Shown here: in pieces, positions 1 through 9,700 of the stretch
Layout of the letters: every line of letters begins with the position of its first letter
Position numbering within the stretch: the stretch's first letter is position 1
DNA from: a virus
Virus record (IMG/VR): IMGVR_UViG_3300017773_000157
Coordinates: 1 to 22,621 of that record
DNA: 22,621 nt
Strand: one strand, 5' to 3'
Position numbers and translations under genes: made by a program
The notes under the pieces: generated by a model
What the model saw: only the letters and a program-made list of their open reading frames with translations
Databases searched by the model: none
Told to the model about the DNA's origin: nothing

Positions 1-1
1 C

Positions 2-196
2 GAAACTATTGGTGGTAATTTTACTGAAACAGTAACTGGTAATGTTACCGAAGAAGTTGGCGGTACAGTCAATGAAACTTATAAGTCCACGCAAACTACT
101 AGTATCTCAGGGCAGCAAAAAACTACTGCAGCATCTATGGATATTAATGGTGGTAGTTCTATTGATATGGACGCTTCTAGGATTGATCTAAACTAA
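2..196 (+). CDS. 5: gp5-like baseplate hub / tail spike, C-terminal end (partial)
   Basis: This is the last 64 codons of a gene that begins before the window; the frame is open from base 2 to the TAA at 194-196. The translation is a run of short glycine- and threonine-rich repeats with alternating valine or isoleucine (for example FTETVTGNVTEEVGGTVNET), followed by polar and aspartate-containing strands (DINGGSSIDMDASRIDLN). This is the pattern of the triple-stranded beta-helix at the C-terminus of T4 gp5 and VgrG proteins, the needle that punctures the outer membrane. The lysozyme and OB-fold parts, if present, lie upstream and cannot be checked. A PAAR gene about 0.9 kb downstream fits, because PAAR proteins cap this needle. 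Assignment to gp5 is inferred from the repeat and the neighbourhood; another beta-helical spike is the alternative. Confidence 0.72.
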   Translation, partial: ETIGGNFTETVTGNVTEEVGGTVNETYKSTQTTSISGQQKTTAASMDINGGSSIDMDASRIDLN

Positions 197-197
197 T

Positions 198-926
198 ATG
201 ACTATAACCGTATCTCCAACACAGATTAGTTTGGACAGACTGATCTTGTTTACTCAACCTAACGGCAAAATTATGCGTGATACCGATTTTGGGAATATCA
301 CCTTTACTGCTTATACTAACACTGGTGATGATATTATTTACTGTAGAATGTACCCAGCAGGAGAGAGTTATCAGGGCGGTCAAGAAACTATCTTTTCTGA
401 CTGGGACTCTGGAATCACTTTCAGGGTGAATAGTAATACAAGTTCATCGATAATGGGGGAGTTTAAAGATCAGTTTGGCGGAGAAGCCATAACTCATATT
501 CCAAAGGGTAAAACTACTAGGATGTTTATGGAATATGAAACAGTTCCTGTTATTGAGGATGGTGTTCAGGTAGGTACAAAGGAAGTCCCGCAGGGAGAAA
601 GACCTATGACCGATTCTGAATTTTCTTCAGCAAAAGCGAAAAATCCAGAGATAGTAAAACCCACTGTAACAAATGGAACAGCTAATGTCCCACCTAATCA
701 AGAGATATTAGGATTTACTGCTGATAGTACAAACCGTCTTGATGCGGAGTTTACCATAGAGGTTGGATATTACGAGAATACCGAAGATCCTGAAGTAGAC
801 CCTATAAGAATCCATTACGAAACCAGACATATCTCAGTTCATAATGACTTGGATAGTCTTTTAAATTGGATTAATAATTACATGGACACATATTCACCTT
901 TTGTATCGCCAAATCCAGAAGGATAA
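198..926 (+). CDS. Unrecognised structural-region protein, 242 aa
   Basis: I do not recognise this family. The start codon lies one base after the spike gene's stop, so translation is probably coupled; the only purine-rich site is a distant AGGAT about 15 bases upstream. The protein has no signal peptide or membrane segment. Residues 1-110 look beta-rich with several aromatic residues (IIYCRMYPAGESYQGG, FSDWDSGITFRV). Residues 110-165 are a charged, proline-rich linker, and the last 60 residues (TIEVGYYEN, RIHYETRHISVHNDLDSLLNWINNYMD) appear to form a strand pair and a terminal amphipathic helix. Its place between the spike and PAAR genes suggests a baseplate hub component, an assembly factor or a spike accessory protein. 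That is inference from position only. Confidence 0.55.
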   Translation: MTITVSPTQISLDRLILFTQPNGKIMRDTDFGNITFTAYTNTGDDIIYCRMYPAGESYQGGQETIFSDWDSGITFRVNSNTSSSIMGEFKDQFGGEAITHIPKGKTTRMFMEYETVPVIEDGVQVGTKEVPQGERPMTDSEFSSAKAKNPEIVKPTVTNGTANVPPNQEILGFTADSTNRLDAEFTIEVGYYENTEDPEVDPIRIHYETRHISVHNDLDSLLNWINNYMDTYSPFVSPNPEG

Positions 927-929
927 AAT

Positions 930-1124
930 ATGCACGAGTTTGTTATACTATTAAATGGGGAACTCAGAACATATGATAATTTTGATGATATACCCATGCA
1001 GTTTGATAACTTAATAAAATTTAAGCCATACCACATTCCTGGACCGCATACAGAGGAAGAGCATGAAATAAATTCTCAGTGGTTGGGTAAACTAAAAGAA
1101 TTAATGAAAAGGGAGACACGATAA
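930..1124 (+). CDS. Small conserved-type protein upstream of PAAR, 64 aa
   Basis: A short gene with a good ribosome site (AGAAGGA at 917-923) that overlaps the stop of the gene before it; its own stop TAA overlaps the PAAR start by one base (1122-1124). The protein starts with a short hydrophobic strand (HEFVILLNGELRTY), then an acidic segment and the stretch PYHIPGPHTEEEHE, and ends in a charged helix (QWLGKLKELMKRE). I recall similar small proteins, with a PHTEE(Q/E)H stretch and a terminal helix, beside baseplate genes in marine T4-like phages, but cannot confirm this here. Function unknown. The tight coupling on both sides and the strong ribosome site argue that it is a real gene. Confidence 0.6.
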   Translation: MHEFVILLNGELRTYDNFDDIPMQFDNLIKFKPYHIPGPHTEEEHEINSQWLGKLKELMKRETR

Positions 1125-1408
1125 TGCCAGCAGTAGCAAGAATTGGAGACGCAAACGAAGATCATTGTTCAGGTATGGTTCAGGCAGAAGGAAGCGGTAA
1201 TGTATTTGCTAATGGACGAGGCGTGTCAAGACAAGGTGATAAAAATACTCCTCATGACCTTCCAGGAGCTCCATGTCCTGGTCATGATGTACCCATAGCA
1301 TCAGGGTCTAGTTCTGTGTTTATAAATGGGGTAGCTTGTGGTAGAGTCGGCGACCCAACCTGTACTGCAGTTGCCGCAGGAAGTCCAAATGTTTTCGCTG
1401 GGGGCTGA
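1124..1408 (+). CDS. 5.4: PAAR-domain spike-tip protein (T4 gp5.4-like)
   Basis: A 94-residue protein that is almost entirely a PAAR domain. These proteins form a sharp zinc-bound cone on the end of gp5 or VgrG spikes in contractile tails and type VI secretion systems. The start reads MPAVARIGDANEDHC, followed by a repeated glycine-rich pattern (GSGNVFANGRGVSRQGD; SSSVFINGVACGRVGD; GSPNVFAGG) typical of the family's three-fold pseudo-symmetry. Possible zinc ligands are His14, His44, His54 and Cys72 or Cys80; family members normally use three His and one Cys. Usual PAAR length is about 95 residues, so this is a bare tip with no effector extension. GGGAG at 1111-1115 serves as the ribosome site, and the start overlaps the previous stop. 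Confidence 0.93.
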   Translation: MPAVARIGDANEDHCSGMVQAEGSGNVFANGRGVSRQGDKNTPHDLPGAPCPGHDVPIASGSSSVFINGVACGRVGDPTCTAVAAGSPNVFAGG

Positions 1409-1416
1409 TAAACCAG

Positions 1417-1424
1417 TATAAATA
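1417..1424 (+). promoter_or_regulatory. T4-type late promoter, upstream of gp25
   Basis: Exact TATAAATA, the late promoter box read by the gp55-type sigma factor of T4-like phages, within the shared 11-mer AGTATAAATAA. It lies in the 21-base gap between the PAAR gene and gp25. In T4 the box spans about -13 to -6, so transcription should begin at about 1430, which is the A of the gp25 start codon. Confidence 0.75.
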
Positions 1425-1429
1425 AACGT

Positions 1430-1873
1430 ATGACTACAGAATTAATTTCAGATAAAACCCTTCAGGATACCAGATCTAAGATCACTGGTACTACTAGGCA
1501 GTACAGAGACCTTTCTTTGGGATTCAGGGTGCACCCTGAGTATGGCGATATATCGCCTGTTAAAGATTTAGAGGCAATCAAAAACTCTATCAGAAATATC
1601 TTAAAAACAAATCGTGGAGAGAAACCTTTTGATCCAAACTTTGGGTGTGGTTTAAAAAACTATTTATTTGAACCAGCTGATGGTATCACAAAAGCATCTA
1701 TGCGTAGAGAGATAATGTATTCTATTGGGATTCAAGAGCCAAGGGTCGAAGTAACTGATGTTGCTATTGAAGATTACCCTGATAAAAACGCATATGCGAT
1801 TACGATATCTACGGTAATTGTAAACACACAACAACAATTTGACCTTCAACTATTATTAGAGAGATTAAGGTAA
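1430..1873 (+). CDS. 25: Baseplate wedge subunit gp25
   Basis: gp25 is the small sheath-initiating wedge protein (homologous to type VI TssE) that binds gp6 at the inner baseplate. The diagnostic features are DLSLGFRVHPEYGDI (residues 27-41), the region before the gp25 core, and NRGEKPFDPNFGCGLKNYLFE (residues 61-81), the classic gp25 fingerprint R-G-x-x-P-F-x-P-x-F-G. The length of 147 aa is close to T4 gp25 (132 aa). The ATG at 1430 is the only sensible start: an in-frame stop lies at 1409, and later starts would cut the conserved core. No Shine-Dalgarno sequence lies within the usual distance, and a late promoter box ends five bases upstream, so the gene may be translated from a leaderless message. 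Its stop overlaps the gp6 start by one base. Confidence 0.95.
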   Translation: MTTELISDKTLQDTRSKITGTTRQYRDLSLGFRVHPEYGDISPVKDLEAIKNSIRNILKTNRGEKPFDPNFGCGLKNYLFEPADGITKASMRREIMYSIGIQEPRVEVTDVAIEDYPDKNAYAITISTVIVNTQQQFDLQLLLERLR

Positions 1874-3708
1874 TGGCGCAAACAGACCTAACAAAACTAG
1901 ACTTTGATCAGATAAAAGATTCTATCAAAGAATTTTTAAAGAGCCAAGACGAATTCACGGATTACGATTTTGAAGGTTCTGGTCTGAATGTATTGATGGA
2001 CGTTCTAGCCTACAACACGCACTACAATGCATTACTAGCACATATGACTCTTAATGAGTCCGACCTTGCTACCGCTCAAGTTAGATCTAATGTTGTTGCC
2101 CGTGCCCAGTCTTTGGGTTATATTCCTAAATCTAAAAAGGCTTCTACAGTCACTCTTGATATTACAGTTACAGGTACAGCGCAAACAGCAAACAGAATTA
2201 CTCTGAAGCGAGGGTATAAAGTAAGTGGTAAAATTAATAACAAGACTTACTACTTTGTAGTTCTATCAGATGCAACAGCTGTGAAGTTATCTAACAACAC
2301 ATATAAGTTTACTAACATTCCATTATATCAAGGTGCTCTTAAAACAGAAACTTTCCGTACTGATGGTCTTGCTCCATTCCAGAAGTTTGAGATATCCTCT
2401 GATGATGTAGATATGGAGACTTTAAGTGTTACTGTTTTTGAAACTGAAAATCAACTTGCTGGGGAAGCATATGCTTTCTTCAATAAAATTAACGAGACTA
2501 GACCAGACTCCGAGGTCTATTTCTATAACGAGAATAATTTTGGTAGGTATGAATTTTACTTCGGGGACAATTACTTAGGTAAAAGACCACCAAGCGGATC
2601 AAGGGTAGCTGCAGAATATTTGACGACCGAAGGTAAAGAAGCTAATGGGATTACTACATTTTCTTCTGCGGGTTCAATAGAAAATATCTCTGCAATCTCT
2701 ATAGCATTATCACCTAGTAGTGAGCGGTCTGTTTCTGGCTCCGATAAAGAGAATACAGAATCTGTAAGATTTAATGCTCCGATCAATTATGCAACTCAAG
2801 ACCGTGCCGTAACTGCTGACGATTATCGTTCTTTGCTTATCCGTGAGTTTACTGACATCCAAGATATATCTGTTTGGGGCGGTGAAGATAACGACCCCCC
2901 AATTTTCGGGAAGGTGTTTGTTGCTCTGGCTCTTAAGAATCAAGAAAGGGTTACAGAGACATTCATCAATAACGCTAAATTATTCTTGAAGGATAAGAAC
3001 GTTGGTGCGATTACACCTGATGTAGTCGAAGCCGAATACACAAACCTTGAAATTGAAGTGGACTTTAAATTCGATACCAACAAGAGTAAACTTACTTCTG
3101 GTGAGTTGGAAAGTAAAGTGACCGAAACTATCACCAAGTATAACGAAGATAATCTACTTTCGTTTAATGGTATTTTCCGTATGTCGAATCTTCTTTCTCT
3201 GATTGACAATGCAGATTCTGGGATTATAAACTCTGTTATACGAACAAGAATGTATAAGAGGTTCAGACCATTCCCTTTGAAGGCAGAAGATTATACAATT
3301 AATTACCCGAACGCTCTTTATATCTCTACTTCAGAAGAGCCGACAATCAATTCTAGCGTTTTCTTATTAGATGGCGTTGAATGTAGACTTAGTGACGAGC
3401 CTATAGATGGGCAGTCTAGTAGAAGAATCTTTATAGTGAATAACGCTACGAACTTAAAAATTTCCAAGTACGCAAATGTCGGTAACATAGACCCAGTAAA
3501 AGGTACTGTGAACCTTAAGAATATAAAATTCGACCTTTCTAACTTTATTACCATTTATGCTAAACCAGACAGCTTCGATATCAGCCCTAAATATAAGCAG
3601 TTATTAAATATACCAACTGATACAATTAAAGTCACGTCTGAGATAGATACGGTATCGCTACTAGGATCTACTGGATTATCTGGCTATCAAACGTTTACGA
3701 GACACTAA
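1873..3708 (+). CDS. 6: Baseplate wedge subunit gp6
   Basis: gp6 forms the continuous inner ring that holds the wedges of the baseplate together and contacts gp25 and gp7. The protein is 611 aa (T4 gp6 is 660 aa). The N-terminal segment, LDFDQIKDSIKEFLKSQDEF followed by DYDFEGSGLNVLMDVLAYNT and the helix with HYNALLAHMTLNESDL (residues 9-65), is the conserved start of gp6/gpJ-type wedge proteins. The stretch RAVTADDYRSLLIREF (roughly residues 310-325) with the following DISVWGGEDNDPP is also typical of the family. Start and stop codons are shared: ATG at 1873 overlaps the gp25 stop, and TAA at 3706-3708 directly abuts the next ATG. This tight spacing fits stoichiometric production of wedge parts. 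I see no insertions. Confidence 0.94.
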   Translation: MAQTDLTKLDFDQIKDSIKEFLKSQDEFTDYDFEGSGLNVLMDVLAYNTHYNALLAHMTLNESDLATAQVRSNVVARAQSLGYIPKSKKASTVTLDITVTGTAQTANRITLKRGYKVSGKINNKTYYFVVLSDATAVKLSNNTYKFTNIPLYQGALKTETFRTDGLAPFQKFEISSDDVDMETLSVTVFETENQLAGEAYAFFNKINETRPDSEVYFYNENNFGRYEFYFGDNYLGKRPPSGSRVAAEYLTTEGKEANGITTFSSAGSIENISAISIALSPSSERSVSGSDKENTESVRFNAPINYATQDRAVTADDYRSLLIREFTDIQDISVWGGEDNDPPIFGKVFVALALKNQERVTETFINNAKLFLKDKNVGAITPDVVEAEYTNLEIEVDFKFDTNKSKLTSGELESKVTETITKYNEDNLLSFNGIFRMSNLLSLIDNADSGIINSVIRTRMYKRFRPFPLKAEDYTINYPNALYISTSEEPTINSSVFLLDGVECRLSDEPIDGQSSRRIFIVNNATNLKISKYANVGNIDPVKGTVNLKNIKFDLSNFITIYAKPDSFDISPKYKQLLNIPTDTIKVTSEIDTVSLLGSTGLSGYQTFTRH

Positions 3709-6700
3709 ATGTCAAATAAAGAAATCACAAGAGTTCCCGAGATACTTCCAGATAATTTGGCGGCAGAGTCTGTCGAATTTGTAACATTCCTTAAAAAGTA
3801 TTATGAGTGGTTGGGACAAGAAGGTAATCCTTCACACGACATAGACCGATCACTAACGCAAAGAACTCTTGATAATGCTGTTGACTTTTATCTCACTTCA
3901 TTATATAATGAACTTGGGTATGGGTTTGTTTTAAATAACGACACAAACCAACAAAATATTGTCAATAACCTAGCAGAAATATATTCTGCGAAAGGTTCGT
4001 TACAATCTGTTAAGGTTATGTTCAGGGCATTATTTGGTGAAGAGATTGACATCAAATTACCTAAAGAGCAAATTTTTAAAGCATCTTCTGGTAATTGGCT
4101 CAGTGAATATTCTGTAATTGTAGAGTTAAATGAAGGCGACCTATACAGCGCAGTCGGTAAGTATGTTGAGGTTGAAACTACTTTCCCTAACACCCCCACA
4201 CAAACTTTCGATGTAGAAGTTAAACGTGTAGAGCAAAGAGAGGAGACTTCCGAAGCTCAAGTGTATGAAGTCTATGTTTCACGATACTTTGCTGGTTTCT
4301 TCTATTTTAATAGTGTTTTGAAATATGGTGATGTGCGAGCAACTCTGCAACCATCAATGTCAGAAATACTGAATATTGAAACTGGCGGTACTGGTTTCCG
4401 AGTTGGCGAAACTTTCCCAATCAATGATTATGTTCGGTCAAATGGGTTTAATACGCAAGCGAAGTTACCTACTAACTTTAGACGGAGAGTATATTCTAGG
4501 TCTGGGTTGCGAAGAATTGATATCGAAGATGTTGATACTGATGTACGTTCTGATGGTACGATAACGCAGACTATTAAATTAGGAGATATTGTAACCACTA
4601 GAATTATACGTGGTACAAATTCGATAACTCGTATAGAGCAAGGCGGTCAGGTAAAAGAGTTTAAAGAAACTTTACCAGGAATTCCTACGCCCAATTTGGC
4701 TATTAACTGGGATGCTATAGCGACAGCAATGACCGAACTCGCAGGTTTCGATGGATTAGATGGTACAGTAAGTATTTTCTTATACGATTTCTTAAAAGAA
4801 ACCCCAATCGCAACTTATGTAGACGGTACTACAGACCCATTATTTGATACAACTGGAGGTGCAACTCAATACGCTAGAGGCGATTTCGATAGAGATGGTA
4901 CAGTCTCTATTGACGATGCTACCAGTTTGATAAAATATCTATTTGACATAGACCCAACTCTTCATGCTGGTGATACCGACAGATACGATAGAATAACAGA
5001 TGTAATTACCGCTTGGAATGCATACACCACAGCTAACGGATTATCAGAGTATGCATTTGCTCTTAGATCTCCGAATACTTCAGGTGATGCTTGGGATCCG
5101 ACGTATTCTATACCCATAGACGTTGGTGTAGATCTTTTAAGATTATCGGTAGATGCAGGTGCATACTCCTTATCAGCGCAAACAGCGCAACTGAATGAGT
5201 TGGCAGGTTCTACGCAATATAAAAAAGGTGACATTGACAATGACGGAACCGTTGATACCGACGACCTTGTAACACTTATTAAATATCAAGACCCAGTTTT
5301 AAGAACTTCTTTAACTGCTAATCAAATTGCTTGGATAACAGAATACCTTGATACTGGTAGTGTGTCAGATTTAGACCTCATGGTCTCTGCGATGGCTCTT
5401 GACTTCCAGACAAACAGAAGAAACCAACTACACGACTTCTTACTTCAAACTGATGGAGATTTTGCTACTGGTCGTGTTCGTGGAGATATTAACCAAAATG
5501 GTAGAATTACTCTTGATGACGTTACACTTCTATTAAGACGTGCTAGTGGTTATTACGACCTATCGAGCGGTGGTATAGAAAAGGTAGAAGTAACAACGCT
5601 GGTGGGTGGGTACAAAGAAGGAACTGGGGCAGTATCATTAAGCAACTCTGGAACTGGTAGTGGTGCCGAGATAAGACCTATAATCAGAAATGGAGTTATC
5701 ACTGAATTTGATACTGTTTCTGCTGGTAAAGGTTTAAGGAAGGCGATTGGGTTAATTCAAGTATTACCCGAATCTCATATAAGCAATGTGCCTGACGGAT
5801 GGAGATCTGTCGCATTCTCTCAAGGTATTTCTTATTACGAAATTGATTTAACTATCGCAAATGGTAAGATTCAAGGTCTTTCAGCTCCAGGGATAATGTA
5901 TAACTTCCCTTCAAACCCACTTGAGGCTATTCAACCTACGTGGGAAGAATCTAGTATAACCCCTGTAATAAATTCAAGTAATGAGATTACTGGGTTTACT
6001 GTCAATGATGGCGGTACTGGTTACGATTCGACTACAGCATCTGTAGTAATAGTAGACGTTGAGGGTGAGGGTGCTGTACTTACTGCTAATCCTGTTTCCG
6101 TCAAAGATGGCGTTATTGATAAAATCAATATTACAGATGGTGGCTCTAATTATACTGATGCTACAATATCCGTAACGATAACAGGCGCAGGCGGTAGTGG
6201 TGCTACGCTAGTTCCAGTTATCGTTAATGGAGTTTTAACTGCTTTAACAATCCAAGATGGCGGTGAAGATTACGACCCTTCAACAAACGGCATTACTATA
6301 ACTGACTCTGGCACTGGAGCTGGGGCAAATATAGGCTCGTTTGAAATAATTGACGGTATAGTTGATTCTATTTCTGCCCCTTCTAATGGCGGTAGTAACT
6401 ATACTTCAAACGTTCGAGCATATATCGAAAGAGGGAACTCAGTATCTGCGACTCCAAAAATTGATACTATAGTTCAAGATGGGGTTATTACTGAAGTAAT
6501 TGTAGATAAACAAGGTATTAATTACCCAAGCACCACGACAGTAGCAAATACTTTCCAAAGGCACGATCCTACACTAAAGGCAAATTTAAATTCTAGTGGC
6601 GGAATTACTAGTATTGTATCCACTGGCGATGACGCAAGTAAATCATTATGCGGTTGGCAGTCTGCCACCATTACTGTAACAGATTTAGCTGCAGAAGCAG

Positions 6701-9700
6701 AAACTTCTTCAGGAGCAGGTGATGCTATCGGTGGTACTGGGGCGAGTATCACTGTAGATATTGATGATGGTAAGATCTCTGGGTTCGTCATTGGTGCGGC
6801 AGGTAGCGGATATATTGAGCCTCAAGTTACAATAACTGGCACAAGACTCAACTCTACAATTGTAGCGAACACCACTCCAGATTATGTTGAATGGATTGAC
6901 GAGGTTATTGGCGAACCTTTATTAGGTAGTGTATACAACCCACTTCTCGTGGATGGACCTGGAACTGGGGGGAGTGCTCGTGTAACTCGAGTCGGGTCAA
7001 ATGGCGAATTGCAAGAATTAAAACTAACCAGCTTTGGATATAATTACCCAGATGTTTTCACAACTACCATAGTTCCTGAAGATTCGTCGGGTGCTAATGC
7101 CAAGGTCACTTTTAGATCTGGCGTTGTTGGGATTACTTCTCCAAATTATGTTGACCGCAAAGGTTTCCTATCTGATATCATTAAGATACAAGATAATGAC
7201 TTGTATCAAGAGTTCTCATATGTTGTAGAAACTGGTATCGACTTTGATATATTCGAAGACTTAATTAAGAAGTCTGTTCACCCTGCAGGTATGAAGATAT
7301 TTGGCGAACAAAGTATCAATAGTCAGTTTAGTATAGAAGTACAACAATTCAATGTTGCAAGTACATATTATAATCGTTATTTCGCAGACGCTACAGATAA
7401 TGGTGAAATCTTAGGTGGTGATGGTACTTCAACTAGGAATACTGATGGCGATATCTATCATATGGATAAGGATCTTCCTAGAGTAGAAGACCCTACTTCT
7501 GAGACTATAGACCCTGTATCTGAGAAAGAAACCTACCAGATAGATAAGGATATGACTTCTTTTGGTAATCCGCAATATGTACAGATAGCTGATGCTGAAG
7601 ATGTAAAAGAAACATATCAGTTAGATAAGGATATGACCGCTACTGGTAATGCTCATTATGTTCAGATTGCAGATGCTGAAGATTTAAAAGAAACATATTC
7701 AATGGATAAGGATATTCCTAGACAAGAAGATCCTGAATCAGAAACCATTGATCCTGTGTCTGAGAAAGAAACATATTCAATGGATAAGGATATTCCTAGA
7801 GTAGAAGATCCTACTTCTGAGACTATAGACCCTGTATCTGAGAAAGAAACATATGCTCTAAGCAAAGGGTTAATTGTAGATGTAAAAAACGCATTTGCTC
7901 TGAAAGAAACATATTCTCTAAGCAAAGGGTTAATTGTAGATATACCAGATGCATTCGATCTCAAAGAAACATACCAGTTTGATAAGGATCTTCCTAGAGT
8001 AGAAGACCCTACTTCTGAGACTATAGACCCTGTATCTGAGAAAGAAACGTTCTTACTAGCAAAACTTCAATTTGATTCTATTACTCAGACTGCTGATGGT
8101 GATGCTGACGATTTCTCATTATCTAAACCTTTGTCTGATTCTTTAATTCAAATAAGATCTGGCGATGATGACGATTTCTCATTATCTAAACCACTTTCTG
8201 ATATACATTATGCGCTTTCATTAGATGATAAAACTGTAGAAAAAGATTTGCCAGCTGCAGATGACCCAACTGACGATACTACAGATACAACAGATTCTGA
8301 CAATTATTCTATACTAAAAGATTTCCCACCAGCTGATGATCTTACTGACGATACCGTAGATCTATCTGAAGATGATTCTGATACAAAACTATTTTTGAAA
8401 GGTTTAGATGACGAGACTCAAAATGTTGCAGGTGGGGATGAATCATCATTCCTTGTAAGTAAACAATTTTTCGACACTTCTACAACTTCCGATATTTTCT
8501 CGGTCGCAGACGCTGATATTTACCTAATAACTAAAAGTGAAGCCGATGCTATTAGTGCTAATGTTGATGAAGAAACTGATAAGTCTTTTGCTAAACCGTT
8601 TACAGAAAGTATTAATAACCTACTAAGTGATAGAGCTGAAATGGAGTTCTCTATTTCCAAAGGGTCTTTTACAGAAAATATTAATGTTTCTGCAGAAGAA
8701 AATGAAACCGTTACGGTATTAAGAGCCAAAGGGGTTGACACAGATTTCCCAGATGCAGAAGATGCCATACTTGGTAAACAATTATCTAGAGGATTATCCG
8801 ACTCAACTATAGGTTTCTCGACCAATAAAAATAATGATCTGCGTGTCGATCTTGGGGTTTCTTTATCAAGGGGTCTTCAAGATACTCTAACAGACAATGT
8901 TAGTGAAGAAATAGAGCATATAGATTTTAGTAAAGAATTATTCGATACTAATGACTTTGCCAGAAAACCAATAACGATTCATGCGGAGTTTGCTAATTCT
9001 TTTCGGGGTCCAAATTATGATAATGAGGCGGTATTAAGGTTATTAGAAAACCCACAAGATTCTTCTGATGCTGATATCAATCTTGATGAAAATAGCGAAT
9101 TAAATGATACAAATAGAGATAGGTCTCAAGATCCTCGATTACAAGAATATGATTATTGGGATTCTGCAGAATTCCGCACATCATCCAGTTCGAATTATAC
9201 TCGACCATTTTCTAACCCATCTGGTAATTTCAGAGGTGGGCAAGGCAATGGTCTTACTACAGACTATTTCGGCACATCTGGATCGGTCGTGTTGAAATAC
9301 TATGCTGAAGCCGTTCTAGTTGCCTATGTCGGAGACACAATAAAACTTGAATATTCAAAAACAGTTGGAGTTACCAAGCATGATCCAGCTAATGGGTATT
9401 GGCTTAAGACATCTAAAACCACTGATACGACGACTGATAATGTAAGTAGTGGAGTGACTAACCAAGGGATGGTTAACAACGGCACCACCAACTCAGGATA
9501 TACTAATCCTGCAACTAGTAGCGGAACTTTGACATGGGACACTTCTGGGGCTGATGCTGGCAATTATTATTTAATGGGTGGTGGGTTAACTGTAGACGGA
9601 AGCACTGACGCTCAAGATAACTCATGGATTCAAATATTACTTCTAGACCCTTATGATATCAACGAAGATGTAGATATTGCTAAAGGTAAGGCTCTTTCAG

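Larger units (their letters stand above)
7441..8990 (+). repeat. Acidic coding tandem-repeat array
   Basis: This part of the gp7-position protein consists of imperfect repeats, alternating a Lys-containing hydrophobic strand (YQLDKDM, YSLSKGL, FSLSKPL) with acidic linkers (EDPTSETIDPVSEKE, ADAEDVKE, DGDADD). The first 600 bases have very high DNA identity between copies and the rest is more diverged, which suggests recent copying at the 5' end of the array. The likely structural role is a long fibre-like or flexible extension; no ligand is evident. Confidence 0.8.

Noticed and set aside
1321-1328. TATAAATG inside the PAAR gene as another late promoter
   Set aside because: Last base differs from the box, and an exact TATAAATA lies just 90 bases downstream before gp25.
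7662-7964. Open frame of 100 codons on the - strand within the repeat region
   Set aside because: It mirrors the repeated coding sequence of the + strand, has no ribosome site and repeats the same motif by necessity; it is a shadow of the giant gene.
7441-8060. CRISPR-like repeat array
   Set aside because: The repeats are within an open reading frame, vary in spacing, stay in frame and encode a repeated peptide; there are no unique spacers of even length.
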